Assembly (NCBI GenBank): GCA_964534175.1
Contig: CAZHNS010000001.1
Span: forward strand, 62,001 to 126,000
Length of the DNA: 64,000 bases
Direction of reading: 5' to 3'
Source: JAFGHJ01 sp964534175
GTDB lineage: Bacteria; Hydrothermota; UBA3072
The notes beneath the pieces are model-generated. The model ran no database searches. It saw only the letters and a program-made list of their open reading frames with translations, and was not told the DNA's origin. Each line of letters opens with the position of its first letter. Position 1 is the first letter of the stretch. Positions 44,792 through 54,289 of the stretch are shown here, piece after piece. A program made the translations under genes and the position numbers.

Positions 44792-45030
44792 TAAAACCTC
44801 CTTTCTTTTATGGCTACAAGACGATTTAAACACAAGTATTGCGATATGTAACAATTGAAAAGGCAATTTATGTTATTAGAAATTAATTTATCTATCAAGG
44901 TAAACTCTTTTAAGTAAAAAACACAACTAATTTTTTCATCAAATAATACAATTTATAAAATTAACCTCCTTTGTAATCCATAACCCTAAAATGGGGTAAA
45001 TTTTAACCTTACTTGTTAGGTATTTAAACC
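44792..45030 (-). promoter_or_regulatory. Leader of module 2, related to that of module 1
   Basis: About 239 nt. Aligns end to end with 35836-36070 at roughly two thirds of positions by eye. Contains CAAAGGAGGTTAATTTTAT in the middle and AAAGGAGGTTTTAATG at the gene start. The short frame after the internal AGGAGG ends within about 14 codons and is not shared with copy 1. Confidence 0.55.
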
Positions 45031-45058
45031 ATTATAGGCACGATGAATTTTTTGTCAA
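45031..45058 (-). promoter_or_regulatory. Promoter of module 2
   Basis: Minus strand TTGACA (45058-45053), 16-nt spacer, TATAAT (45036-45031), perfect consensus, matching the module 1 promoter. Confidence 0.85.
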
Positions 45059-45275
45059 GGAAAAATTAGACCATCTCTTCCATATTTTTATCACAGAGTT
45101 CCGAGGGGAAATGAGGGGATTAGAAGAAGTACAATTTAGGAATTCAGGGACTAAGGATTAAGTGGTAAGTGTTTTTTCTTGATCCTTGCTTGTATTTCCT
45201 GTTTTGTAGCTAATACATTAACGCTAAACACTCTAATTATCTACTAATCCAAAGTCAACAGCTTGTAGCGATTGA
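45059..45275. other. Intergenic region upstream of module 2
   Basis: Gene-free. Holds repeat-like words (ATCACAGAGTTCCGAGGGG near 45090, GGGACTAAGGATTAAGTGG near 45147). No convincing terminator for the HD-GYP gene is visible. Confidence 0.35.
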
Positions 45276-46451
45276 TTAAAGGGTGGGGGGGATGGGTTGT
45301 GCGTTTTTTGTAAAATAATCGCTTATTTTTTCGATATGTTTTATTGATTTAAAGAACGCATCAGTAGTTTCTGGACAGAAATGTTTTCCTCTATCTTCTT
45401 CAATCATCTTAAAAGTTTTAGAAAGAGGAAAGCGTTTTTTTCGATATGGGCGCTCTGAAGTTAGAGCATCAAAGAAATCGGATAGAGCTACAATTCTACC
45501 CACTAAAGGGATTTTTTTGCCTTTAAGTCCTCTTGGATAACCTTTCCCGTCCCATCTCTCATGATGGGTGTGAGCAATCTCTGCGGCAGTTTTAATTACT
45601 TCTGATTGGGAATCTTTTAATAGTTTATATCCAAGAGTTGTGTGTTCTTTCATTATTTCCCATTCATGAGGGTCTAATTTACCCGGTTTGTTTAATATAT
45701 TATCAGGGATACCGATTTTACCTATATCGTGCAGAGGGCTGCCTCTATAAATCGTTTCTATCAAATTATCATTTAGCTTTAGAGTTTCAGCGATTATTTT
45801 TGAGAAAGTCGCGACTCTTTTAATGTGGTCTCCTGTTTCTTTATCCTTATACTCGGCTGCCTCACCAAGCACAAAAATTGTTTCTAATTGTGCTGATTTA
45901 AGTTCATCAGTGAGCTGAGCGTTCCTAATCGCCACTGCCGCCTGTGAAGCGAGAGACTCGCCCAGCTTTTCATCTGCTTTACTGAAAGATGTTATTTCCC
46001 ATTTCCCGGTTTTGTTTATGAGTTGAAATACACCGACTAATTCATTTTCTCTGTCGATAATAGGTACGGTTAACATCGATTTGCATCTGTAACCTGTTTT
46101 CTCTTCGAATTCCGTATTATGGCAGTAAGGACAGTTTTTTATAGAATTTAAATCTTTTATGTTTAATATTTTTTTGTTTTTCGCGCTCCAGCCAGCGATG
46201 GATTTATTTGTAATTGGCAGGGCATGAGGAGCAATCGATTCTAAGAAGTTTTTTTTACCCATTTTTTCTTCGAGAGTGAGATTACGTGAAACTCTAAATT
46301 CTAATTTGTTATTGTTTTTAAGGTAGAAGGTTCCGGCGTCAGCCTTACAAAGTTTGCACGCATCCTCGAGAATTATATTAAGCAATTTACTGAGGTCTTT
46401 TTCTGCCGATAACTTAATACCTATTTCTATTAAAGTATCGTACGTCCTCAT
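45276..46451 (-). CDS. GAF and HD-GYP domain protein (c-di-GMP phosphodiesterase type)
   Basis: 391 residues. GAF domain at about 10-175, with the cysteines KLCKADA and NCPYCHN. The HD-GYP domain is at about 195-375: GSPLHDIGKIGIPDNILNKP, IAHTHHERWDGKGYPRGL and GRIVALSDFFDALTSERPYR. The GYP appears as GKGYP, so an active cyclic-di-GMP phosphodiesterase is likely. What the GAF domain senses is unknown. It has its own predicted leaderless promoter and no partner gene. Confidence 0.9.
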   Translation of the reverse strand: MRTYDTLIEIGIKLSAEKDLSKLLNIILEDACKLCKADAGTFYLKNNNKLEFRVSRNLTLEEKMGKKNFLESIAPHALPITNKSIAGWSAKNKKILNIKDLNSIKNCPYCHNTEFEEKTGYRCKSMLTVPIIDRENELVGVFQLINKTGKWEITSFSKADEKLGESLASQAAVAIRNAQLTDELKSAQLETIFVLGEAAEYKDKETGDHIKRVATFSKIIAETLKLNDNLIETIYRGSPLHDIGKIGIPDNILNKPGKLDPHEWEIMKEHTTLGYKLLKDSQSEVIKTAAEIAHTHHERWDGKGYPRGLKGKKIPLVGRIVALSDFFDALTSERPYRKKRFPLSKTFKMIEEDRGKHFCPETTDAFFKSIKHIEKISDYFTKNAQPIPPTL

Positions 46452-46457
46452 ATGTTT

Positions 46458-46486
46458 ATAATAATTAAATTGGGGTCAGATGTCAA
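46458..46486 (-). promoter_or_regulatory. Promoter of HD-GYP gene, predicted leaderless
   Basis: Minus strand TTGACA (46486-46481), 17-nt spacer, TATTAT (46463-46458), six bases (AAACAT), ATG at 46451. No ribosome binding site fits. Confidence 0.65.
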
Positions 46487-46637
46487 TATATATTATAGTC
46501 CAATGTCAAAAAAATTTGTGCTGCTTGTGTGATTTGTTGTTAATATTATTGTTAGAGTGTTAGGAAGTTGGTAGGTTGGGTAGTTAAAACAGAAAATAAA
46601 AAATCTGGTGGGGTGGGGTTTTGTGCGCTTTGTGGTA

Positions 46638-47801
46638 TTAAAAGGCAACGAAGATATATCCGCCGATGTCAAAGTTGTCTTCGGATGCGAGACCGTAAAT
46701 GTAATCGCCTTCTATGCCTACTCTTAAAAAGTTTTTTATATCGTATCCTAAATCGGCGCAGATAAAGTATTTTTCAGTTCCGTTAGTATATCCGTAAACG
46801 TTGGCACATATTAAGTCTGAAAAATTTGTACTTAGTCCCGCTCTTACGATGTAATCATAATCGGATTCTAAAGGATATTCTAATTCAAAGAATAGTTCTC
46901 TGTAAGTTACTTTTGCACCGATAAAGTCCCGAGAACCGTTTAAATAATGAGAATAAATCAGTGAAACAGGTAAGTCAGGCGCCGATTGGCCTAATTCTAC
47001 TCTATAATACGTGTCGGTAGAAGAATATTCGCGCAGGTACTGAGAAGATTGACAGTATAAATAAGCGATGCCTGTTTTATTTAACAGGCTGCCTTTAACA
47101 TAGAGGTCGTAAATAGGCAGGAAGTAAACAAGCTCTGGATAGATTCTCGCATCGAACCAAACGGCTCCGGCTTGAAGAGGATATTCTTTGTATAGGATTT
47201 TTATACTGTAATCTACTGGTTCTCCAAGCTGTAAATTCAATTTGAAGTAGCTGTATTTAAAATTAATGTCGGCTACACCGATGAGCGAGTCTGAATATAC
47301 GCCAAAAAAATCAATATCGATGATTTTGTGTGTGTTTCCGATATTAAATCTGTAAACAGGATTGAATGATTCTCTGCCGTGTAACGCTGCGTTGGCGTAA
47401 AAACTTTCTACGGAAGTTCTTGAAAAGATTTGTATGGCTGAACTTTCTGCGGTAGAATTTTTAGTAAAATCCAGTCCAACTTCTAAGGGGTAAAAGATTT
47501 TTCTGCTATAACCGAGAAAATAACCCCCAAAATATGTTCCACCGGTAGCTTTCGCTCTGCAGCCGATGTTTCTTTCGGTTATTTTTTTACTTAAAACTTC
47601 AAAGTGTGGCAGCTCTTTTTTCGTATTTGTCATTTCGGGTTCAAGATATTCTTTTTCGAATGGTAAACTTTGTTTTTTTATGGGTTCGACTTCAACTTTT
47701 CTTTCTCCGTATACTTTTACTTCAGGAATATCGAGAATATCGGCATTTAAATTATAAACGAAAAAAAATAAGAACGTGAAAAGGATTAAGGTCTTTCTCA
47801 T
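46638..47801 (-). CDS. Probable outer membrane beta-barrel protein
   Basis: 387 residues. Signal peptide (TLILFTFLFFFVYNLNAD), then IPEVKVYGERKVEVEPIKK, which resembles the start of a TonB receptor plug but no plug follows. From about 80 on, alternating hydrophobic strands with Tyr and Phe end in GGYIFVAF, typical of a barrel. It overlaps the TPR gene by 4 bases, so the two are co-translated and may form one envelope assembly. Substrate unknown. Confidence 0.65.
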   Translation of the reverse strand: MRKTLILFTFLFFFVYNLNADILDIPEVKVYGERKVEVEPIKKQSLPFEKEYLEPEMTNTKKELPHFEVLSKKITERNIGCRAKATGGTYFGGYFLGYSRKIFYPLEVGLDFTKNSTAESSAIQIFSRTSVESFYANAALHGRESFNPVYRFNIGNTHKIIDIDFFGVYSDSLIGVADINFKYSYFKLNLQLGEPVDYSIKILYKEYPLQAGAVWFDARIYPELVYFLPIYDLYVKGSLLNKTGIAYLYCQSSQYLREYSSTDTYYRVELGQSAPDLPVSLIYSHYLNGSRDFIGAKVTYRELFFELEYPLESDYDYIVRAGLSTNFSDLICANVYGYTNGTEKYFICADLGYDIKNFLRVGIEGDYIYGLASEDNFDIGGYIFVAF

Positions 47802-50563
47802 TTATTTAGCTTGGAAATAGCGTCTTTCGCTTTTGTCACCCAGGGTTTTTCGTTTCTTTCTACAATTTCATTTAAATAATTTAAAGCTCTTTCTTTATCT
47901 CCTCTCTCTATCATTATTTCAGATAAAAGAAAAAGAGATGCGGATACCCACTCGCTTTCTGGGTGTAAGTACCTGACTTTTAGAAGCGTCTTTAAGGCTT
48001 CCTCTTCTTTTCCTGTTTCCAACAATATTTTGCCCTTGAGATAGTAGGCTTCTGCTTCTGAGCGTTCAAAGTTTGACGCTTCATCGAGATTTTTCATGGC
48101 GGATGAAAAATCTTTACGGTCAATTAGTATTTTAGCGAGTTCGATGTAAGCAAGTCCGTCGACTTTCCCTTTTAATTTTAATAATCTTGCCGTTGTCTCT
48201 TTCTCTTTTCCTTCTTCTTTTAGGGCTAATGCGTACAGGAGAGATGCTTCAGGCAAAGAAGATTTAATTAAATACTTTTTTGCTTCGGCTAAGTTACCCG
48301 AATCAAATTCAATTCTGCCAAGTTCGAGGAAGGCCTTATCTTTGAAGGCGTTTGATTTTGAAGCTTTATTTAAAAACCGGATTGCCTGTTCCTTTCTTCC
48401 CATTTTAAGAAAAGCAAGGCCCGCTTTATAGTAACTGTCCGGTTCATCGGAATATTCAAGATATTGTATAGATTCGTTGTATTTACCTGAATTGAAGAGG
48501 ATATTGCCTACGAGGCTATTGACTTTTCCTTCCAGCCCGCTTCCGCTCAGTCTTCTCAGCAGGTCTCTTGCTTCCTGTTCCATCTTAGAACTACCCGATA
48601 ATTCGTTGACGGAAAGGAGAATACCGCGTGTTGCGGAAAGTGTAAGTGAAGAGGCCTTAGCATTGATGAGCTTTTCTCTGGTCATGTCGAATCCTCTTGT
48701 ATAGTACTTAAATGAAGAATCACATTTTGCCTGGTCGAAATAATTATCTCCGAGTAACAGGAAAGATTCTACTAAAATTTCGGCGTCATACGACTGTGAG
48801 ATCATTGAATAAAGTTGTTCATTGGAAGCCCGAAGGTCATTTTTCTTTCTTAAGGCAAGAGCGATATAATATGAACTTATCTGGCTGTAATCCGAGAGAG
48901 AGAAATTCTTTTTTATATTTACAAATTCTTCAATTGCTTTTGTGTATTCTTTGTTTTCGAGGAACATTTTTCCGAGATTGAAAAGGGCTTCCGGCTTTCG
49001 TTCACCCTTTACCTGACGATAAGCGCGCTCTGCAGATTTTAAATCTCCCATCGCGTTTGCTGCATTTCCGAGTTGAAGATATATTTCTGCCCTGCTGCAA
49101 AAATCTGGAAAACTCTCTGATAATTCTTCGAGATTATGGAAAGCCATATCGTATCTTCTAAGTCCCATCCATGCCCATCCCTTTGCCTCGAGGACATAAG
49201 GTGTTAAATCGGGAGATTTTTCTAAATTGATTTTATCATATTCGGAAAGGGCTTTTCTGTACTCATTCGTACTTTGGTAGATATCACCTTTTAGCATATG
49301 TGCTTTATCGATTTCGATTCCTTCAGGAAATTTCCGTTCGTATTCATCTAAAAGACTCAAAGCTTTTTCAAATTCATTTAGTTTTTTCTTTGTCAGGGCT
49401 GCCTGAAAAAGTGCAAGATTTACGGAACCCTGATTTTTTCTCGCCACTTCCATGAATTTCAAATACGCATCATCATATTTTCCCTGTGTTAATAAAATAT
49501 TTCCCATTTCGATGCATGACTCATCCCATAAATCTCCCACAATCTTTTTCAAATATTCCGTAGCCTGTTTGTAATCACCTAATTTTTTGTGGATTCGTGC
49601 AGTCTCAAAAAAGGCTTCATTTCTAAGTTCGGGGCTGTTTTTACTTACAAGGTGAAGATTTAGAAGCGCCTCTTCTGCTCTTCCTAGTTGATTTAAAGAT
49701 AGAGATTTCCAGTACATTGCGTCAAGAAAATATGGGTCACTTCCCGATAAATTATCAAAGTATTCTATGGATTTTTCAAAGTTACCTTTTTCGTATTCTA
49801 TTAAACCCATCCTGTAATTGGAAAAACCAGAAAGTGATGGATCGGCAACTGCCAGTTCTCGCAGGAACCTGATTGCTTCTTCTGTGTTTCCTTTGTTTTC
49901 GCTGATATCTGAGAGGTAGGAATATGCTCGTGCAGCATATTTACCTTCAGGATATTTTTTAAGATATGTAAGGAAAGCATTTTCGGAATTTTTATTACCC
50001 TCGAGAAAAAGTGATTTTGCGTAAAGAAAAGTGCCTTCTTCTTCATATTCTCCTTTTAGTTTTGAAAAAATAGATGCGGCTTTATCGTAATTTTCTAAAG
50101 CCATATAAGCCCATCCTGTGCTTAATTTGCTGTAGGGCAGATTTGACCTTGAATAATGGCTTAAAGCCTGTTTATAATCTTCTTTTGCATAGTAGGCTTC
50201 TCCCAGATACAATTCCCTTTTATTTTTGTCCGTAATTTGATTTATTACTTCTATTGCCGGGTCAAAATTACCAAGTTTTATTTCCGTTTTTGCCCATTCT
50301 ATAATTAAGTCTTCTTTTTTTGAAGGATATTTAAAAACAAACTCTTTGCATTTTACAATTGCTTTTTCAAAGTTTCCCTGCTGATTTAATACTTTAACCA
50401 AAAAGACGGAAGCCTCCGGGGCGTATATACTGTTTGGATAGTTGTTTATGAAATCGACTAGTTCGGTTTCGGCGAGATCGTAAAAGCCGTCCTCGAAAAG
50501 CCCCTTTGCATATTTGAATTCCTTGACCGGATTAAGAGATAAAATAAGAAGAAGTAAATTCAT
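47798..50563 (-). CDS. Large tetratricopeptide-repeat protein
   Basis: 921 residues, nearly all TPR-type helix pairs (for example FEDGFYDLAETELVDFINNY, EEAILNLHLV-like and LKKIVGDLWD segments). The N-terminal 10 residues (LLLLILSLNP) may be a short export signal, giving a periplasmic scaffold. It lies between ispF (4-base overlap) and a barrel gene (4-base overlap), forming ispF-TPR-barrel. No enzymatic motif is seen. Likely a protein-protein scaffold in the envelope. Confidence 0.8.
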   Translation of the reverse strand: MNLLLLILSLNPVKEFKYAKGLFEDGFYDLAETELVDFINNYPNSIYAPEASVFLVKVLNQQGNFEKAIVKCKEFVFKYPSKKEDLIIEWAKTEIKLGNFDPAIEVINQITDKNKRELYLGEAYYAKEDYKQALSHYSRSNLPYSKLSTGWAYMALENYDKAASIFSKLKGEYEEEGTFLYAKSLFLEGNKNSENAFLTYLKKYPEGKYAARAYSYLSDISENKGNTEEAIRFLRELAVADPSLSGFSNYRMGLIEYEKGNFEKSIEYFDNLSGSDPYFLDAMYWKSLSLNQLGRAEEALLNLHLVSKNSPELRNEAFFETARIHKKLGDYKQATEYLKKIVGDLWDESCIEMGNILLTQGKYDDAYLKFMEVARKNQGSVNLALFQAALTKKKLNEFEKALSLLDEYERKFPEGIEIDKAHMLKGDIYQSTNEYRKALSEYDKINLEKSPDLTPYVLEAKGWAWMGLRRYDMAFHNLEELSESFPDFCSRAEIYLQLGNAANAMGDLKSAERAYRQVKGERKPEALFNLGKMFLENKEYTKAIEEFVNIKKNFSLSDYSQISSYYIALALRKKNDLRASNEQLYSMISQSYDAEILVESFLLLGDNYFDQAKCDSSFKYYTRGFDMTREKLINAKASSLTLSATRGILLSVNELSGSSKMEQEARDLLRRLSGSGLEGKVNSLVGNILFNSGKYNESIQYLEYSDEPDSYYKAGLAFLKMGRKEQAIRFLNKASKSNAFKDKAFLELGRIEFDSGNLAEAKKYLIKSSLPEASLLYALALKEEGKEKETTARLLKLKGKVDGLAYIELAKILIDRKDFSSAMKNLDEASNFERSEAEAYYLKGKILLETGKEEEALKTLLKVRYLHPESEWVSASLFLLSEIMIERGDKERALNYLNEIVERNEKPWVTKAKDAISKLNK

Positions 50564-51036
50564 TTATTTGCCTCCTCACATAGCGAAACACAGTAACAAG
50601 CAATGGCTTCATTTTTACCTATGCTTTCAAGCCCTTCGTTTGTTTTTGCTTTTATAGAAATTTTGGAAATGTCAATGCCGATTACTTTCGCGATATTCTT
50701 TCGCATCGAGTTGATATAAGGAGCCATTTTCGGTTCCTCTGCTACTATTGTAGCGTCTATATTGATAACTTTACCGGGGATTATTTTCATTGTTTCTTTG
50801 AGTAAAGATAAGCTTGAGATATCTTTATATTTTTCATCTGTATCGGGGAAGTGGGAGCCAATGTCAGATAGAGCGAATGCGCCTAGAAGTGAATCTATTA
50901 TTGAGTGCGTGAGTACATCTGCATCTGAATGTCCAATGAGCCCAAGTGAGTGTTCGATTGTGACTCCTCCCAATATAAGTTTCCGATTTTCTGCCAACCG
51001 GTGAATATCGTATCCAAAACCTATTCGAATATTCAT
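50560..51036 (-). CDS. ispF: 2-C-methyl-D-erythritol 2,4-cyclodiphosphate synthase
   Basis: 158 residues from ATG 51036 (MNIRIGFGYDIHRLAE); three extra codons upstream are not family-like. MEP pathway enzyme that makes the cyclic diphosphate. Motifs: GFGYDIHRL with metal-binding Asp and His, GHSDADVLTHSIIDSLLGA, DIGSHFPD and ATIVAEEPKM. It lies at the start of ispF-TPR-barrel, far from dxr. Confidence 0.96.
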   Translation of the reverse strand: MNIRIGFGYDIHRLAENRKLILGGVTIEHSLGLIGHSDADVLTHSIIDSLLGAFALSDIGSHFPDTDEKYKDISSLSLLKETMKIIPGKVINIDATIVAEEPKMAPYINSMRKNIAKVIGIDISKISIKAKTNEGLESIGKNEAIACYCVSLCEEANK

Positions 51037-51047
51037 TAATGCCAATA

Positions 51048-51076
51048 TTAATACCTAATATAAAAGCTTTTGTCAA
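51048..51076 (-). promoter_or_regulatory. Promoter of ispF operon, very short leader
   Basis: Minus strand TTGACA (51076-51071), 17-nt spacer, TATTAA (51053-51048), then 11 bases before ATG 51036. The leader would be about 4-5 nt. Confidence 0.5.
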
Positions 51077-51192
51077 GGGAGTCCCTATTTAATTGCCTCA
51101 AAGACACTAAGGCACAAAGTTTTTAATTTTGTTTTCCTACTCAACCACTCGACAACTTAACTACTTAACTTGGATTCGAAGAATCTTGGACC

Positions 51193-52338
51193 CTAGAAGC
51201 CGTAACTTATCCCCGTATTTACGTAAGTTTGTTTAATCGGACCGTCGGAAAATATGTGGCTGTCCATTAAAGATAAATTTAATGTTAGGGAACTAACTTT
51301 ATATGATATTCCTAAGGTTGTGAATATCTGATCGAGATTGCCTAAACCGAACAGTGCTAAATTAGATTGTAATGTTAGAGTTCTATAATCTCCTTGTGTG
51401 AAAAACCCACCTCTTATTGTGAAATTATCATTTATATCGTAACCCAGTCCAAAGTGGATATCATTTCTGTTCACGAGACCTTCTTCGGCAGAATTTTTTG
51501 AGTATTTATAATCGAAGTATAAAGATAAAGGTGTAGTATTAAATTTGTAACTAATACCGATTCCAATCTTTAAAGGAAAGATGTTTGGTTCATTATAAGT
51601 AGCTGTCGTATCTGTTAGTTCAATACTTACATTTTCTTTTGTTTCCGGCAAGTAAGTAATGCCTAAAGATAGATTCTTGATGGGAGAAACAATAATACCG
51701 AAATTTGGTCTTATTTTATTAAAATTTACAGTACCGGTATTAGGTTCCGTCCATATCGAATCACCATCCGTATATATAGTTTCCCCCAGACTCTGTTTAA
51801 AATAAAAATTTGTATAACTTAAATCGATTCCAATGCTAAGGATATTTTTAAATTTGAAAACAATGGGTATTGAAAGAGAACTTATTTTAACATTTTTATA
51901 GACATCTAATAGACCGGCTTCAACATAACCTTCTTCAACTGTATCGCTAACCACAGTTCCAAATATTTCTCCGTAGTCTGTCTTTCTAGATTTCTCAATT
52001 CGATAGGTTATACCGGTTTGAAAACAATCATTTATAGGCAAACCAAAACCAATAGAGAAATTGGGATTTATATTTTTGTATTTAATATCTGCAAACCATT
52101 CAATATCTCCTTTGTAAACATATTCTAAATAAATTTGCTTTCTATTTTCTGAAGATAGAGAAGCCGGATTTATAAAAGTGCTCGATATGTCACCTGTGTT
52201 TGCTACTCCGGTATAACCCATCCCGCAGGCAGAAGAAGATATTCTGTTGTCTGCGTAGAAATCCCAGTAGCTTTCAAAGTCCGAGCAACTTCCCTCATAT
52301 AATGTAGGTTGCGCTAATAGTAAAATTATTAAATTCAT
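51193..52338 (-). CDS. FadL/OmpP1-like outer membrane protein
   Basis: 381 residues from ATG 52338. I prefer this start because a promoter (TTGACA 52376-52371, TATTTT 52354-52349) lies between it and the ATG-like extension at 52380. Signal-like MNLIILLLAQPTLYEGSC. Then SACGMGYTGVANTGDISSTF and INPASLS, the N-terminal hatch pattern of FadL/PorV-type barrels, and a barrel ending GISYGF. Ligand unknown. Distantly like the PorV-family proteins elsewhere in the window. Confidence 0.72.
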   Translation of the reverse strand: MNLIILLLAQPTLYEGSCSDFESYWDFYADNRISSSACGMGYTGVANTGDISSTFINPASLSSENRKQIYLEYVYKGDIEWFADIKYKNINPNFSIGFGLPINDCFQTGITYRIEKSRKTDYGEIFGTVVSDTVEEGYVEAGLLDVYKNVKISSLSIPIVFKFKNILSIGIDLSYTNFYFKQSLGETIYTDGDSIWTEPNTGTVNFNKIRPNFGIIVSPIKNLSLGITYLPETKENVSIELTDTTATYNEPNIFPLKIGIGISYKFNTTPLSLYFDYKYSKNSAEEGLVNRNDIHFGLGYDINDNFTIRGGFFTQGDYRTLTLQSNLALFGLGNLDQIFTTLGISYKVSSLTLNLSLMDSHIFSDGPIKQTYVNTGISYGF

Positions 52339-52348
52339 TTTATTGAAA

Positions 52349-52376
52349 AAAATAATAATTCTTTTTGGTTTGTCAA
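52349..52376 (-). promoter_or_regulatory. Promoter of FadL-like gene
   Basis: Minus strand TTGACA (52376-52371), 16-nt spacer, TATTTT (52354-52349), ten bases to ATG 52338; no ribosome binding site visible. Confidence 0.55.
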
Positions 52377-52384
52377 CCACAATA

Positions 52385-52490
52385 TAATAGTCAGTAGGGA
52401 GTAGTTAGTGGGTATTAGGTATTGTGTATTAGGTTGTAGTAAGAGCAAAGATAAAAAACTTTGTGCTCTTAGTGGTCTTTGTGATTAAAT
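52385..52490. repeat. Word-like repeats between divergent genes
   Basis: AGTAGGGAGTAGTTAGTGGG, GTATTAGGTATTGTGTATTA and TTGTGCTCTTAGTGGTCTTT recall the dispersed word types seen in other gaps. Confidence 0.45.
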
Positions 52491-52537
52491 ACCAGCTAAG
52501 ACTTGCGATGGTAAGAAATAATCTTAACTTACTACTT

Positions 52538-54289
52538 ATGATTGAAATTTCAGTAAAAGACATACCAGAACTTCCCGGAGTTTACCACTTTAAAGATGGG
52601 GAGAAAATACTTTATATAGGTAAAGCAAAGAATTTAAAAAAAAGAATTAATAGTTATTTCGCAGGAAAAAATTCAATTAAGGAAAGTAAAATACTATATG
52701 AAGCCCAATTTTTAGATTATACTGCCACCTCTAATGAGTTAGAAGCTCTTATCCTGGAAGAAAATGAAATAAAGGAACATCAACCGAAATATAACGTCAG
52801 ATTAAAAGATGACAAAAGATATCCATATATTAAAATAACCATAAAGGATGAATATCCGAGAGTCTTCTATACACGCAAAATCGAAGACGACGGATCCCTT
52901 TTTTTTGGACCATATGCAGATGTAAAAGCTGTCAAAAAAGCTCTTAAAACAATTCGAATCGTTTTTCCGGTAAGAACATGCAGGGCGAAAAATTTACCCG
53001 ATAAAGTTTGTCTTCAATATCATATTAATAGATGTTTGGCACCATGTATAGGGAAAATAGGAAAAGAAGAATATCGAGAGATGATAGATGAAATAATTGA
53101 TTTCTTGAGAGGCAAGACAAAAAAACTTGAGAAAATAATTGATGACAAGATGAAAGATTCTTCGGAAAATTTGAATTTCGAAATGGCTGCTGTGTATAGG
53201 AACCAACTCATGAGTTTAAGGGATTTAGCAAAAAAACAGCGAATGGTTCTCAAGGATAAAAAATCCAGAGATATAATAGGAATTAACAGCAAAAGCGGAA
53301 TGGCATGTGTTTTTGTTTTTCAGATTAGAGAAGGAAAAATGATTAACGGTGAAAGATATATACTCCGCTCGAGGGAGGATGTTCCTCCTGTAGAATATAT
53401 TCAACGTTTTCTCGTTTGGAAATATCTTAATATATCATATATCCCAGAGGAGATTCTAACTTCCGTAGGAGTAAAAGATAAAAATTTGTTGGAAAATATT
53501 TTTTCATGTAAAATCAAAATACCCAGAAGGGGAGATTTAAAAAAATTAAAAGAAATGGCGATTAAGAATGCAGAACTTGAATTGGAGAGGGAACTTTCGC
53601 ATCCGGTAAAAGGACTAAATGATTCGCTCAGCGAGCTTCAAAGATTACTTATGCTTGAGGATTTGCCGGTGAGAATTGAAGGATTTGATATTTCCAATAT
53701 TGGAGCTTCCGATTCGGTGGGATCATGCGTTGTATTTGTAAATGGTTTTCCTGCAAAGGAAAGATACAGACGTTTTAAGATAAAAAACGTTAAAGGTATT
53801 AACGACCCTGCAATGATTGGGGAGATTACTGGCAGAAGAATCAAAAAGTTGATAGAAAAGAAAGATTTACCAGATTTGATTTTGATAGACGGGGGGAAGA
53901 CGCAGTTGACGTCAGCTATAGAGGCTATGTCAAAAGTTACTCCGTTGGAGATTCCTGTTATAGCTCTGGCGAAGAGAGCGGAGGAGATACATTTGCCGAA
54001 CGGAGAAATTATTTCTTTGCCGATAAGTTCTAACGCTCTAAAACTTTTAATGAGGATACGAAATGAAGCGCATTCATTTGCGCTTCATTATCATAAAAAA
54101 CTTAGAAGAAAGAAACTCTCTCTTTCAGAATTGGATGAGATCGAAGGGATTGGTTATAAGCGTAAAATAGCTTTAATACAACATTTCGGCTCAAAAGATA
54201 GAATACTCTCTGCATCTAGGGAAGAAATTCGAGGGGTTTCGGGTATTGGGGATAAATTGGCGGATATTGTTTATAATTCACTTCATTAA
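52538..54289 (+). CDS. uvrC: Excinuclease ABC subunit C
   Basis: 583 residues from ATG 52538 (MIEISVKDIPELPGVYHF); the 25 codons upstream are not family-like. It makes both cuts in nucleotide excision repair. GIY-YIG nuclease domain (PGVYHF...ILYIGKAKNL) at about 14-90, UVR motif near 210, RNase H-like C-terminal nuclease (IEGFDISNIGASDSVGSCVV; LILIDGGKTQLTSA) and helix-hairpin-helix repeats at the end. A weak TTGCGA-16-TAACTT lies 7 nt from the ATG, and no ribosome binding site is present. It shares TAATG with the next gene. Confidence 0.96.
   Translation: MIEISVKDIPELPGVYHFKDGEKILYIGKAKNLKKRINSYFAGKNSIKESKILYEAQFLDYTATSNELEALILEENEIKEHQPKYNVRLKDDKRYPYIKITIKDEYPRVFYTRKIEDDGSLFFGPYADVKAVKKALKTIRIVFPVRTCRAKNLPDKVCLQYHINRCLAPCIGKIGKEEYREMIDEIIDFLRGKTKKLEKIIDDKMKDSSENLNFEMAAVYRNQLMSLRDLAKKQRMVLKDKKSRDIIGINSKSGMACVFVFQIREGKMINGERYILRSREDVPPVEYIQRFLVWKYLNISYIPEEILTSVGVKDKNLLENIFSCKIKIPRRGDLKKLKEMAIKNAELELERELSHPVKGLNDSLSELQRLLMLEDLPVRIEGFDISNIGASDSVGSCVVFVNGFPAKERYRRFKIKNVKGINDPAMIGEITGRRIKKLIEKKDLPDLILIDGGKTQLTSAIEAMSKVTPLEIPVIALAKRAEEIHLPNGEIISLPISSNALKLLMRIRNEAHSFALHYHKKLRRKKLSLSELDEIEGIGYKRKIALIQHFGSKDRILSASREEIRGVSGIGDKLADIVYNSLH

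Noticed and set aside
52380..52463. Upstream starts of the FadL-like gene (52380) and uvrC (52463)
   Set aside because: Both extend beyond family-like sequence; the former overlaps its promoter.
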